In this document: piece after piece, positions 44,715-53,322 of the stretch
Position numbering within the stretch: position 1 is the first letter of the stretch
How the letters are laid out: every line of letters starts with the position of its first letter
Assembly (NCBI GenBank): GCA_026400815.1
Contig: JAPLOI010000027.1
Location: 1-54,158, forward strand
Length of the DNA stretch: 54,158 nucleotides
Source of the DNA: Alphaproteobacteria bacterium
GTDB taxonomy: Bacteria; Pseudomonadota; Alphaproteobacteria; Acetobacterales; Acetobacteraceae
Direction of reading: 5' to 3'
The notes under the pieces: model-generated
Told to the model about the DNA's origin: nothing
What the model saw: the letters and a program-made list of their open reading frames with translations, nothing else
Databases searched by the model: none
Program-made: the position numbers and the translations under genes

Positions 44715-45116
44715 ATGAAGTGCCCGATCTGCGCCGTTGACCTCGTGATGACCGACCGGCAGGGCGTGGAGATCGACTATTGCCCGAAATGCCGCGGCGT
44801 GTGGCTGGACCGCGGCGAGATCGACAAGATCATCGAGCGTTCCGCGGCGCTGGAGGCCAAGGCGGTGCCGGCGCAGCCCGCGCCCCAGCCGGCCGCGCCC
44901 CAGCCGGCAGGCTTCGCCGCCCCCGCACCCAACTACGCCGCGCCCAGCTATGCCGCGCCGCCGCCCGCCTATGCCCCGCCGCCGCAACCCGGCTGGGCGC
45001 CGCAGCAGCCAAACTGGAAGCGCGACGACGACGACGACGATCACCACCGCAAGCACGGCCAGCCCTACGGCAAGAAGCGCAAGGGCTTCCTGTCCGACCT
45101 GCTGGATTTCGACTGA
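44715..45116 (+). CDS. zinc-ribbon protein, zf-TFIIB type
   Basis: This 133-aa protein starts at ATG 44715 behind GGAGGA. The N-terminal zinc ribbon has Cys3, Cys6, Cys23 and Cys26 ('MKCPICAVDL', 'DYCPKCRGVWLDRGEID'), followed by a Pro/Ala/Tyr-rich low-complexity linker ('AAPSYAAPPPAYAPPPQPGW'), an Asp run with two His, and a basic C-terminus. Such proteins are common in alphaproteobacteria and of unknown role. It converges on the small lipoprotein gene at 45147. Confidence 0.75.
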   Translation: MKCPICAVDLVMTDRQGVEIDYCPKCRGVWLDRGEIDKIIERSAALEAKAVPAQPAPQPAAPQPAGFAAPAPNYAAPSYAAPPPAYAPPPQPGWAPQQPNWKRDDDDDDHHRKHGQPYGKKRKGFLSDLLDFD

Positions 45117-45124
45117 CTGGCCCT

Positions 45125-45145
45125 GCGCGGCCGGTCCGGCCGCGC
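45125..45145. terminator. hairpin between convergent genes
   Basis: GCGCGGCC and GGCCGCGC pair around a GGTCC loop, 8 bases after the zinc-ribbon stop and 2 bases before the lipoprotein stop codon. There is no U-tract, so it is terminator-like only by position and strength. Confidence 0.45.
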
Positions 45146-45146
45146 G

Positions 45147-45263
45147 CTACAGCATGTCCGTGCCGTCGCCCAAATGGGGCGGCGGGTTGGTGATGCCGGG
45201 GCCGGTGCAGGCGGCCAGGGTCAGGAGAAGCGCGAACACGGCCGCCAGACGGAAAAGCTGCAT
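45147..45263 (-). CDS. very small lipoprotein
   Basis: This 38-aa reading has a complete lipoprotein signal ('MQLFRLAAVFALLLTLAAC', lipobox L-T-L-A-A-C with Cys at 19). After cleavage a 20-residue Pro/Gly-rich peptide remains, beginning CTGPGITNPPPHL. It resembles the tiny entericidin-like lipoproteins of alphaproteobacteria in size only. A weak AGGCAGA site precedes the ATG. It is too short for most gene finders. Confidence 0.6.
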   Translation of the reverse strand: MQLFRLAAVFALLLTLAACTGPGITNPPPHLGDGTDML

Positions 45264-45369
45264 GGGGGTCTGCCTGATGTGTGCCCCGAAAGGGTGGTGC
45301 CGTTTTGCCCGGCGCGCAACCGGAAGCTGCACCCTTTCGTGCCCCAAGCCGGCGGAGTAGAAGCGGCGG

Positions 45370-46146
45370 ATGATCCCAACTTCCATCCCGCGTGCGGCCC
45401 TGGTGACCGGCGGCGCCGTGCGCCTCGGGCGTGCCATCGCCCTGGCCCTGGCCCGCGAAGGCTTCGCGGTGGCAATCCACTGCAACGCCAGCCGCGACAA
45501 GGCGGAGGCGACGGCCGCGGAGATCCGCGCGCTGGGCGTGCAGGCGGTCGTACTGCAGGCCGATCTCTCCCAGGAAGCGGCGATGCACGGGCTGGTGCAA
45601 CAGGCCGCCGCCGCACTCGGCCCGGTGGGCGTGCTGGTGAACAATGCCAGCACCTTCGAGCGCGACGAGTGGCACAACGCCACCCGCGAGAGCTGGGACC
45701 TGCATCTGGAGCCCAATCTGCGCGCGCCCTTCGTGCTGGCGCAGGAATTCGCCCGCGCGCTGCCTGAAGGCCACGAGGGCGTGGTGCTGAACATGATCGA
45801 CATGCGGGTTTGGTCGCTCACGCCGCATTTCGTCAGCTACACCGTCTCCAAGGCCGGGTTGTGGGCGCTGACGCAGTCCCTGGCGCTGGCGTTGGCGCCG
45901 CGCGTGCGCGTGGTCGGCATCGGCCCCGGCCCGGCGCTGCCCAATGCGCGCCAGAGCCAGGAACAGTTCGACCGCCAGGCCGCCTCCACCCCGCTGCGCC
46001 GCGGCACCACGCCGGAGGAGGTGGCGCAGGCCGCGCTCGCCCTGCTGGCGCTGCCGAGCGTGACCGGCCAGATGCTGGCGCTGGATGGCGGGCAGCACCT
46101 GCAATGGGCGCCCACGCCCATGCATGGCGCGGACCTCGACGAATGA
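45370..46146 (+). CDS. SDR-family oxidoreductase, pteridine reductase/FolM-like
   Basis: This 258-aa short-chain reductase has 'ALVTGGAVRLGRAIALALA' (T-G-G-x-x-R-x-G, with the Arg typical of pteridine reductases), 'VLVNNASTFERDEW' (N-N-A-S) and the active Tyr/Lys in 'FVSYTVSKAGLWALTQ'. Its place next to folB supports a role in folate or pteridine reduction. The C-terminal region ends in 'HGADLDE'. The next gene (folB) begins 20 bases after its stop. Confidence 0.78.
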   Translation: MIPTSIPRAALVTGGAVRLGRAIALALAREGFAVAIHCNASRDKAEATAAEIRALGVQAVVLQADLSQEAAMHGLVQQAAAALGPVGVLVNNASTFERDEWHNATRESWDLHLEPNLRAPFVLAQEFARALPEGHEGVVLNMIDMRVWSLTPHFVSYTVSKAGLWALTQSLALALAPRVRVVGIGPGPALPNARQSQEQFDRQAASTPLRRGTTPEEVAQAALALLALPSVTGQMLALDGGQHLQWAPTPMHGADLDE

Positions 46147-46165
46147 TACCGCTGGAGTGCCGCCT

Positions 46166-46564
46166 GTGAGCTATGCCAGCGCGGCCGAGGGCCTGCGCCA
46201 TGTCTTCCTGCGCGACCTCGATTTGGCCGCGCGCATCGGCGTGCACCCGCACGAGCACGGCGCGGCGCAGCGCGTGCGCATCAACCTCGATCTCGCGGTG
46301 GAAGACCAGGGCGCCACCGGGGCCGCTGCCTCGGTGGGGGCGGACGAACTGGCCCGGGTGGTGGATTACGAGGGGCTGGCGGCGCGGGTGCGGGCCATCG
46401 TGGCGGCCGGGCATGTGCGGCTGGTGGAGACGCTGGCGGAGCGGATCGCGGTGGCCTGCCTGGATCACGAACGCGTGAAAAAGGTTAAGGTGACGGTTGA
46501 AAAGCTCGACGTCTTCGCAGATGCAGCAAGTGCCGGAGTGGCTGTGGAGCGGGTTCGGCGCTGA
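46166..46564 (+). CDS. folB: dihydroneopterin aldolase
   Basis: The 132-aa reading starts at GTG 46166 with GGAG 9 bases upstream. It shows the FolB pattern: 'HVFLRDLDLAARIGVHPHEHGAAQRVRINLDL', 'VVDYEGLAARVRAIVA' and 'LVETLAERIAVACLDHERVKKVKVTVEK'. FolB cleaves dihydroneopterin to 6-hydroxymethyl-dihydropterin and glycolaldehyde in folate synthesis. The catalytic Lys is present in the C-terminal segment. It follows a pteridine reductase-like gene, so the pair probably forms a small folate operon. Other folate genes are not in the window. Confidence 0.85.
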   Translation: MSYASAAEGLRHVFLRDLDLAARIGVHPHEHGAAQRVRINLDLAVEDQGATGAAASVGADELARVVDYEGLAARVRAIVAAGHVRLVETLAERIAVACLDHERVKKVKVTVEKLDVFADAASAGVAVERVRR

Positions 46565-46840
46565 TTTTGTCCACTTGGCGCAAGATTCCGCTGAGCTTAC
46601 CTGGGCATGAAGCCTTTTCCTCGTGGCTTAACAGTAATGTCATTGAGCCGCTTAATCATTTCAATGGCTTAGCTTGTGTGCCCAAATTCTGGGCATTTCG
46701 AGGGAGCCTCTGATTCTGCGGGATTTGCAGGTCTGGCGTGGGCGGTTGCCCACAAGGTTATCCACAGATTCGGTGGATGAATCCGTACTTCTACGGCAGG
46801 GCTTCGACGCCGCCTGCAAGAGGGGCATGAGGGCCAAGGT
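46565..46840. promoter_or_regulatory. folB-uvrC spacer with a DnaA-box match and hairpin
   Basis: This 276-bp region is clearly less GC-rich than the rest (46612-46690). It contains an exact TTATCCACA DnaA-box match at 46758-46766 and a weaker TTGTCCACT at 46567. The exact match lies in the left arm of a perfect stem ATCCAC-AGATTCG-GTGGAT (46760-46778). A smaller stem occurs at CCCAAATTCTGGG (46681-46693). It probably acts as the uvrC promoter/leader. I do not see the box clusters needed for oriC. Confidence 0.35.
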
Positions 46841-48757
46841 ATGACCAGCACCATCGGCCCGGTTCCGGGCCCCGAGAGCAACAGCGCGTCATCACCGCCG
46901 CCCGAGAAGGGTGTGGCGGTGATCGAACGCGCGCTGGAAACCATGCCGCTGTCGCCCGGCGTCTACCGCATGCTCGCGGCCAACGGCGATGCCCTTTATG
47001 TAGGCAAGGCGCGCTCGCTGAAGAAACGCGTCACCAGCTACAGCCAACTCGCCCGCCTGCCGGAGCGCCTGCGCCGCATGGTGAACGAGACGGTCTCGAT
47101 GGAGATCGTCACCACCCATACCGAGGCCGAGGCGCTGCTGCTGGAGGCCAACCTCATCAAGCGGCTCAAGCCGCGCTTCAACATCGTCCTGCGCGACGAC
47201 AAATCCTACCCCTGGCTGATGCTCACGGAAGACCACCCGTATCCGCAGATCGCCAAGCACCGCGGCGCGCGCACCCGCAAGGGCAGCTACTACGGCCCCT
47301 TCGCCTCCGCCTGGTCGGTGAACCAGACCGTAACGGCGATGCAGCGCGTGTTCCTGCTGCGCTCCTGCCGGGACACGGTGTTCCGCAACCGCACCCGGCC
47401 GTGCCTGCTGCACCAGATCAAGCGCTGCTCCGCCCCCTGCGTGGAGCGCATCAGCACCGAGGACTACGGCGCGCTGGTGGACCAGGCGAAGGCGTTCCTC
47501 TCCGGCCGCGCCGGCGGCGTGCAGCAGGCGCTGGCGGCCGAGATGGAGCAGGCAGCGGAGGCGCTGGAGTTCGAACGCGCCGCGGCGGTGCGGGACCGCA
47601 TCCGCGCGCTGACCAGCGTACAGGGCACGGATGTGATCAACCCGGCCAGCCTCGCCGATGCCGACGTGATCGCCGCCTGGCAGATCGCCGGGCAGACCTG
47701 CATCCAGGTGTTTTTCGTGCGCGGCGGGCGCAACAACGGCAACCGCGCCTTCTTTCCCACCCACACCAAGGGCGAGGACCGGCCGGAGGTGCTGGCCGCC
47801 TTCATCGCCCAGTTCTACGACGACAAGCCGCCCCCGCCGGTGATTCTGCTGAACGAGGCCCTGGCCGAGCAGGCGCTGGTGGCGGAGGCGCTCGGCATTA
47901 AGGCGAACAGCTTCGGCTCCGGCAAGCGCGTGGAGATCGCCGTGCCCCAGCGCGGCGAGAAGGCCGCCGTGGTCGCCCATGCCGAGACCAATGCGCGCGA
48001 GGCACTGGAACGCAAGCTCGCCGAGACCGCCGGCCAGGCCAAGCTGCTGGAGGCCACCGCCACCCTGTTCAGCCTGGACGGCCCGCCCGACCGCATCGAG
48101 ATCTACGACAACTCCCACATCATGGGCAGCAACGCCTATGGCGTGATGGTCGTCGCGGGGGCGGAGGGGTTCCGCAAGCAGGCCTACCGCAAGTTCTCGA
48201 TCAAATCCGCCCTCACCCCCGGCGACGACTTCGCCATGATGCGCGAGGTGCTCACCCGCCGCTTCGCCCGCGCGCTGAAAGAGGAGGAAGCCGGCGAGGA
48301 AACCGAATGGCCCGACCTCGTGCTGATCGATGGCGGGCTGGGCCAGCTCACCGCCGCCCAGGCGATCCTGGACGAGCTGGGCATCGAGGACGTGCTGCTG
48401 GTCGCCATCAGCAAGGGGCCGGATCGCGACGCCGGCCGCGAATGGTTCCACCGCACCGGCCACCCGCCCTTCCAGCTGCCGCCGCGCGACCCCGTGCTGT
48501 ATTTCCTGCAGCGCCTGCGCGACGAGGCGCATCGCTTCGCCATCACCACCCATCGGGCCGGGCGGTCCAAGGCGCTGGTGACCAGCGAGCTGGACGAAAT
48601 CCCCGGCATCGGCCCCGGCCGCAAGCGCGCCCTGCTGAACCATTTCGGCTCGGCGCGCGGCGTGAAGCAGGCCGGGTTGGCAGACCTGGAGGCGACGCCG
48701 GGGGTGTCGAAGGCGATCGCGAAGCTGGTCTACGCGCATTTCCATCCCAGCGCGTGA
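46841..48757 (+). CDS. uvrC: excinuclease ABC subunit C
   Basis: This 638-aa protein has an N-terminal GIY-YIG nuclease ('[30 protein letters not shown]'), the Cys-rich motif '[20 protein letters not shown]', a UvrB-binding UVR segment ('[24 protein letters not shown]'), the RNase-H-like nuclease ('[20 protein letters not shown]', '[16 protein letters not shown]'), and a C-terminal helix-hairpin-helix ('[21 protein letters not shown]'). It makes the 3' and 5' incisions in nucleotide excision repair. The first 25 residues are variable; the ATG at 46841 is chosen. A large inverted repeat follows. Confidence 0.95.
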   Translation: MTSTIGPVPGPESNSASSPPPEKGVAVIERALETMPLSPGVYRMLAANGDALYVGKARSLKKRVTSYSQLARLPERLRRMVNETVSMEIVTTHTEAEALLLEANLIKRLKPRFNIVLRDDKSYPWLMLTEDHPYPQIAKHRGARTRKGSYYGPFASAWSVNQTVTAMQRVFLLRSCRDTVFRNRTRPCLLHQIKRCSAPCVERISTEDYGALVDQAKAFLSGRAGGVQQALAAEMEQAAEALEFERAAAVRDRIRALTSVQGTDVINPASLADADVIAAWQIAGQTCIQVFFVRGGRNNGNRAFFPTHTKGEDRPEVLAAFIAQFYDDKPPPPVILLNEALAEQALVAEALGIKANSFGSGKRVEIAVPQRGEKAAVVAHAETNAREALERKLAETAGQAKLLEATATLFSLDGPPDRIEIYDNSHIMGSNAYGVMVVAGAEGFRKQAYRKFSIKSALTPGDDFAMMREVLTRRFARALKEEEAGEETEWPDLVLIDGGLGQLTAAQAILDELGIEDVLLVAISKGPDRDAGREWFHRTGHPPFQLPPRDPVLYFLQRLRDEAHRFAITTHRAGRSKALVTSELDEIPGIGPGRKRALLNHFGSARGVKQAGLADLEATPGVSKAIAKLVYAHFHPSA

Positions 48758-48758
48758 G

Positions 48759-48945
48759 GAAGGAAGAAAGCGAAGGGGTCACAGAGAGCACAGAGGGCCA
48801 CAGAGAGCCACAGAGAGCACGGAGAGGCCGTTGGCCGTCGTGGCGCCCCAGCCTCAGGCCACCCCTGGCTGATGATCCCCTGAAGCCCTTTCTTCTCTGT
48901 GCTCTCCGTGGCCCTCTGTGCCCTCTGTGACCGCTTCGCTTCCCC
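48759..48945. repeat. large CACAGAG-type inverted repeat after uvrC
   Basis: Two arms of about 60 bases, at 48759-48826 and roughly 48885-48955, are built of CACAGAG-type 8-9-bp units (e.g. CACAGAGAGCACAGAGGGCC on the left). They are complementary on the right, with a loop of about 70 bases. The outer ends also match (GAAGGAAGAAAGCG with CGCTTCCCCTTCCTTC-type sequence). It starts right after the uvrC stop and could form one long hairpin acting as a terminator. Confidence 0.75.
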
Positions 48946-49010
48946 TTCCTTCCTGTCGTTGCCCGAAGCTTGCCCCCCGCGGCCCCATGGGCCATGACTC
49001 CCCCGCACCC

Positions 49011-50639
49011 ATGTCAGACCCCAGCCCCCCCACCCTTTTGGGCCATATCGACCAGGCCGACCGGCATTCGGTGACCGGCTGGGCGCTGGACCCGGCGCGC
49101 CCCGGCGAGCCCGTGCTGCTGGAGGTGGTGCTGGATGGCGCGGTGGTCGGCACCTTCCCCGCCGACCGCCACCGTGCCGATCTCGAACAGGCCGGGCTGG
49201 GCAATGGCCGCCATGCCTTCCAGCTGCAGATCCCCGATGGGCTCTCCCCCCATGCCGAACGCGTGCTGGAACTGCGCCGCGCCGGCGATGGCGCCATCGT
49301 GCCCGGCTCCCCCGTGGTGCTGCCCCGCGCCCCCCTGGCCGGTGAGGCCGCCCGCCGTGCCCTGCACGATGCCGTGGAAGCCGCCGCCCTGGGCGCCGAC
49401 GCCCCGGCGCTGGAAGCCCTGGTGGGCGAGCTGGTGCGCGCCATCCAGGCCCGCGAACCCCATCCGCCCGCCCATCACGCCGCGCTGCTGGCCCGCCTCG
49501 GCGCCGCCCCGCCCTCGCCGGAGCCGCGCCGCCGCGCCCTGGTCATCGACGAATCCATCCCCGATCCCGGCCGCGATGCCGGCTCCTCGGCCCTGCTGTC
49601 GCACATGCGCGCCCTGCAGCGCCTGGGCTTCGCGGTGGAGATCGTGCCCGGCTACGCCATGGAAGCAGCACCAGAGGCGGTGGCCCGCATGCGCGAGGCC
49701 GGCTTCACCGCCTGGGTCGCCCCCTGGGCCGCCTCGGTGGAGGAGGTGCTGCGCCACGGCGGCGAGGGCTACGAGGTGGTCTATGTCCATCGCCTCGCCC
49801 CGATGCTCAAATACGGCGCGCTGATCCGCCGCTGGTGCCCGCGCGCGCGCCTCGTCTACTGCGTCGCCGACCTGCACCATCTGCGCGCCGAGCGGGAAGC
49901 AGCGCTGGTCACCGGCATCGCCGGCAGCCCGGAGATCGAGGCACTGCGCGAGGCCGAACTGGCCGCCATCGCCGCCGCAGATGGGCCAATCACCCATTCC
50001 ACCGCCGAGCAGGCCCGCCTGGCCGCCCTGCTGCCCGGGGTGCGCGCGCATGTGGTGCCGTGGGAGGTGACCCTGCCGCCGCCCGTGGGCCCCGCCCTGC
50101 GGCGCCGCGGGGTGGCCTTCGTCGGCAGCTACGGCCACGCCCCCAATCGCGACGCGGCCTGGGAGTTGCTGGAAGCCGTGATGCCGCTTGTCTGGGCGCA
50201 GGACCCCAGCATCCCGTTCCTGCTCGCCGGCAGTTCCATGCCGGCGGAATTGGCGGAGGCCGCGCGCAAGGCGCAGGGCCCGGTGGAGGTGCTGGGCCAG
50301 ATCCCGGTGCTGGCCGATCTCTGGGGCCGCGCCCTGGTCGCCGCCGCCCCGTTGCGCTTCGGGGCCGGGATCAAGGGCAAGGTGCTGGACAGCCTGGCCG
50401 CCGGCATCCCCTGCCTGTGCACCGCCATCGCCGCCGAGGGGCTGCACCTGACGGACGAACTCGCCTCCCTGGTGCAGGACGAGCCCGGTGCCATGGCGCG
50501 CGAGATCGTGCGCCTGCATCATGATCCCGCCCTGGTGGACCGGCTGGGTGCCGCCGGGCGGGCCCATATCGCCGAACACTACCGCGCCGCGGTGATCGAC
50601 GCCGCCCTCGCGCCCGCCCTCGGACTGGAGACGACATGA
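49011..50639 (+). CDS. GT4-like glycosyltransferase with N-terminal alpha-proteobacterial domain
   Basis: This 542-aa protein (ATG 49011; ATG 48987 is also possible) begins with a domain of about 85 residues: 'GHIDQADRHSVTGWALDP', 'LEVVLDGAVVGTFPADRHRADL', 'GNGRHAFQLQIPDGL'. This domain occurs in front of several glycosyltransferases of the group. After a helical linker, a GT-B region follows: 'RRALVIDESIPDPGRDAGS', 'VVYVHRLAPMLKYGALIRR', 'GVAFVGSYGHAPNRDAAWELLEAVMPLVW', 'IPFLLAGSSMPAEL' and 'FGAGIKGKVLDSLAAGIPCLCT'. It probably uses a nucleotide sugar for a surface glycan. It overlaps the next gene by ATGA. Confidence 0.8.
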   Translation: MSDPSPPTLLGHIDQADRHSVTGWALDPARPGEPVLLEVVLDGAVVGTFPADRHRADLEQAGLGNGRHAFQLQIPDGLSPHAERVLELRRAGDGAIVPGSPVVLPRAPLAGEAARRALHDAVEAAALGADAPALEALVGELVRAIQAREPHPPAHHAALLARLGAAPPSPEPRRRALVIDESIPDPGRDAGSSALLSHMRALQRLGFAVEIVPGYAMEAAPEAVARMREAGFTAWVAPWAASVEEVLRHGGEGYEVVYVHRLAPMLKYGALIRRWCPRARLVYCVADLHHLRAEREAALVTGIAGSPEIEALREAELAAIAAADGPITHSTAEQARLAALLPGVRAHVVPWEVTLPPPVGPALRRRGVAFVGSYGHAPNRDAAWELLEAVMPLVWAQDPSIPFLLAGSSMPAELAEAARKAQGPVEVLGQIPVLADLWGRALVAAAPLRFGAGIKGKVLDSLAAGIPCLCTAIAAEGLHLTDELASLVQDEPGAMAREIVRLHHDPALVDRLGAAGRAHIAEHYRAAVIDAALAPALGLETT

Positions 50640-51628
50640 ACGAGCTGAGCGCCATCGACGGCATCGCCATCCCCACCCCCGCGATGATCGCCGCCACCCG
50701 CACGGAGCTGGCGCCGTTTGTCGCCACCACGCCGGTGTTCGCGCGCCAGGGGATCGCGGCGGGGCCGGAAGGTGCGACGCTGGAATTCAAGTTCGAGCTG
50801 CTGCAGAACGCCGGCACCTTCAAGGCGCGCGGCGCCTTCGCCAACATCCTGGCGCTGGACGAAGCGCAGAAAGCCCGCGGCGTCACCGCCATCTCCGCCG
50901 GCAACCACGCCATCGCCGTGGCCTACGCGGCGCAGAAGCTGGGCGTGCCCGCCAAGGTGGTGATGCTCGCCAGCGCCAACCCCGCCCGCCTCGCCCTCGC
51001 CCGCGCCTGCGGCGCCGAGGTGCTGCTGGCGCCGGACGGGGCCACCGGGTTCCAGATGGTGGCCGACATCCAGGCGAGCGAGGGCAAGTTCTTCGTCCAT
51101 CCCTTCAACGGCCTGCGCACCGTGCTGGGCACCGCCACGCTGGGCGCCGAATGGGCGGAACAGTCGGGTGGCCTCGATGCCCTGGTGCTCCCCATCGGCG
51201 GCGGCGGCCTGGCCGCCGGCGTGGCCACCGCGTTCAAGCAGGCCATGCCCGATCTCGTGATCTACGGCGTGGAACCGGAAGGCGCGAACGGCATGGCGCG
51301 CAGCTTCGCCGAGGCCGGGCCGATCAAGATGGGCGCCATGAGCTCCATCGCCGACAGCCTCTGCGCCCCGCACACGGAGGCCTATTCCTACGGCCTGTGC
51401 CGCCGCGCCATCACCGACCTGGTGACGATCAACGACGCCGACCTGCGCGCCGCCATGCACCTTCTGTTCGAGGAGCTGAAGCTGGCCGTGGAGCCCGCCT
51501 GCGCCGCCGCCACCGCCGCCGCCTGCGGGCCGTTGCGCGCGCGCCTCGCCGGCAAGCGCGTCGGCGTGCTGCTGTGCGGCAGCAACACCGACCTGGCGAC
51601 CTTCACCCGCCACATGGGCGCGGCATGA
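50636..51628 (+). CDS. threonine/serine dehydratase-like PLP enzyme
   Basis: This 330-aa protein has the PLP-lysine motif 'LLQNAGTFKARGAFANIL' (Lys63), 'AISAGNHAIAVAYAAQKLGV', and the glycine loop 'LPIGGGGLAAGVATAF'. It is of the tryptophan-synthase-beta fold and probably deaminates threonine or serine to 2-oxo acid and ammonia. It lacks the C-terminal ACT domain of the biosynthetic enzyme IlvA. It is translationally coupled (ATGA) to the glycosyltransferase upstream and to the next gene. Confidence 0.83.
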   Translation: MNELSAIDGIAIPTPAMIAATRTELAPFVATTPVFARQGIAAGPEGATLEFKFELLQNAGTFKARGAFANILALDEAQKARGVTAISAGNHAIAVAYAAQKLGVPAKVVMLASANPARLALARACGAEVLLAPDGATGFQMVADIQASEGKFFVHPFNGLRTVLGTATLGAEWAEQSGGLDALVLPIGGGGLAAGVATAFKQAMPDLVIYGVEPEGANGMARSFAEAGPIKMGAMSSIADSLCAPHTEAYSYGLCRRAITDLVTINDADLRAAMHLLFEELKLAVEPACAAATAAACGPLRARLAGKRVGVLLCGSNTDLATFTRHMGAA

Positions 51629-52809
51629 CAGCGGTGCTCCGCCTCGCCGGCGTGCTGCTGCTGGCGCTGGCCGGCGCGGCCCATGCCCAGGCCCCGGCGC
51701 GCCCGGCCGCGCCGCGCCCAGCCGCCGCCGATGCGCCCGCCGCGACCCCGGTGCCGGAGAAGCCGCTGGCACTGCGGATGGAGGGCAACATCACCCTGCG
51801 CGGCCCCGTCGGCCGCTGGGGCACCCCGGTGGTGGACGACCTGAACCGCCGCATCTACCTGCCGCGCGGGCCCGCGGGCCTCTCCGTGCTGTCGCTGGAC
51901 GGGTTCAAGCCGGTGGCCGAGGTGCCGGAAACAACCGGCAGCTTCGCCGTGGCGCTGGACCCCGAAACCCTGCGCGGCTTTTCCGCCGGCACGGCCGATG
52001 CCGCGGCAGACGGGCCGGCCGGCGCCATTTCCGTGTTCGACCAGCGCGGCTTCAAGCCCATCCCCAACGTGCCGGAGCCGGTGAAGGCGCTGCGCGTGCG
52101 CCACCTGCTCTACGATGCCGCCACCAAGCAGCTCGCCGCCGCAACCGAGGAAGGCGTGCTGACGCTGATCGACCCCGCCAAGCTGGCCATCACCGGCACG
52201 ATCCCGCTGCAGGGCAAGCGCGTGACCGCCCTGGCCACCGACCGGCGCGGCCGGCTGTTCGCCACCCGGGCGGACCAGGATGCGGTGGCGGTGGTGAACC
52301 TGGTCTCGCGTGAGGTCGCCACGATCTGGCGGCCGGAGGGCTGCCGCCAGCCGGTCGCCATGGTGTTCGACAGCATCGGCATGCGCCTGATCGTCGCCTG
52401 CCGCGGCAGCCGGGCCGAGGGCGCGCGCCCGGATGCCGAGCCGGCACGCGAATCCGCCGTCGTCATCGACCCGCTCGGCGGCCGGGTGCTGGGCCGCCTG
52501 CCGATCCCGGCCGGGACGGAAACGCTGATCCACGACCCCATCCAGCGCCTGGTCTATGCCGTGAGTGCCGCTGCCTCGGCCGTGATGGTGTTCCGCCAGC
52601 CCGATGCATACCGCTACGAGGCGCTGGAAACCGCCGGCACCCGCCCGCTGGCCGGCTTCGGCGTGGCCGACGGGCGCACCGGCCGGCTGCTGCTGGCCAC
52701 GGCGGAATACGTGGTGGTGGCCCCGCAACCCGACGGCACCGGCGGTGGCTTGCGCTTGCTGCCGAACAGCTACACCTTACTGTCGATGAAGCGGCTGCCG
52801 CTGGAGTAA
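51625..52809 (+). CDS. secreted beta-propeller-like protein
   Basis: The 394-aa product has a signal peptide ('MTAVLRLAGVLLLALAGAAHAQA') and a Pro/Ala-rich linker. It then has about six to seven short repeats around strands such as 'RRIYLPRGPAGLSVLSLDGFKPV', 'ISVFDQRGFKPIPNVPEP' and 'TRADQDAVAVVNLVSREVATI', resembling YncE/NHL-type beta-propellers. It lacks clear catalytic motifs. Its ATG overlaps the dehydratase stop. The function is unknown. Confidence 0.65.
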   Translation: MTAVLRLAGVLLLALAGAAHAQAPARPAAPRPAAADAPAATPVPEKPLALRMEGNITLRGPVGRWGTPVVDDLNRRIYLPRGPAGLSVLSLDGFKPVAEVPETTGSFAVALDPETLRGFSAGTADAAADGPAGAISVFDQRGFKPIPNVPEPVKALRVRHLLYDAATKQLAAATEEGVLTLIDPAKLAITGTIPLQGKRVTALATDRRGRLFATRADQDAVAVVNLVSREVATIWRPEGCRQPVAMVFDSIGMRLIVACRGSRAEGARPDAEPARESAVVIDPLGGRVLGRLPIPAGTETLIHDPIQRLVYAVSAAASAVMVFRQPDAYRYEALETAGTRPLAGFGVADGRTGRLLLATAEYVVVAPQPDGTGGGLRLLPNSYTLLSMKRLPLE

Positions 52810-52914
52810 CCACCCTCCCCTCCGTTTCGCTGAACGGTGCCTTGCGTCCATGCGGATTGGAGCGACGGCGGAATTGCGCTATGCCGCGTTCCCCACATTC
52901 ATGAGCAGAACCTG

Positions 52915-53280
52915 ATGGCCTTCAAGGGCGACAACTTCAAGGACCGCGCGACCGCCGCTGCCGAGGCCCGCAAGAAGCTGGCCGAGAAATTCAAGGCCAT
53001 GCCGAAGCCGGACGATCCGCGAATCCAGCAGCTGGCCGCCGAGCGCAAGGCCATCGCCGAAGCGCGCGAGGCCCGCATGGCCGAACGTGCCATCGCCAAG
53101 GCCGAGGAAGAAGCCCGCAAGGCCGAGGAAGCCAAGCTGCGCGCGGTCGAGGAAGCCCGTGCCGCGGAGGAAGCGCGCAAGCGCGCCATCGAGGAACGCG
53201 CCAAGCAGCTGCAGATCGCTGCCGAGCAGAAGGCAGCCCGTGACGCTCGTTACGCGGCGCGCAAGGCGAGGAAGAAGTAA
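52915..53280 (+). CDS. lysine/alanine-rich coiled-coil protein, DUF6481-type
   Basis: The 121-aa product starts at ATG 52915. It is nearly all charged helix: 'MAFKGDNFKDRATAAAEARKKLAEKF', then long A/E/K/R repeats ('AKAEEEARKAEEAKLRAVEE') ending in 'ARYAARKARKK'. This matches the DUF6481-type proteins often found near cold-shock genes in alphaproteobacteria. The role is unknown; the basic C-terminus suggests nucleic-acid or ribosome contact. The TAA stop is also the edge of the half-length copy of the three-hairpin repeat. Confidence 0.7.
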   Translation: MAFKGDNFKDRATAAAEARKKLAEKFKAMPKPDDPRIQQLAAERKAIAEAREARMAERAIAKAEEEARKAEEAKLRAVEEARAAEEARKRAIEERAKQLQIAAEQKAARDARYAARKARKK

Positions 53281-53322
53281 GAGTCTTCTTTTTCTGAAGA
53301 AAAGAAGAAAAAATACTTTTAT
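53278..53322. repeat. half copy of the AT-rich three-hairpin element, copy 6
   Basis: Only one hairpin (TCTTCTTTTTCTG with the AAGAAAAGAAG arm) and the start of the central stem are present. The TAA of the preceding gene is part of the left edge (TAAGAGTCTTC). The second hairpin is missing; an IS3-family element begins within the next 250 bp and may account for the loss. Confidence 0.65.

Noticed and set aside
46565-46840. Chromosomal replication origin
   Set aside because: Only one exact DnaA box and one weak one are present, without an AT-rich 13-mer cluster or neighbouring dnaA, dnaN, hemE or parAB genes.
16010-53322. CRISPR array made of the recurring AT-rich repeats
   Set aside because: The copies are scattered over 37 kb at gene ends, not clustered with spacers, and no cas genes are present.
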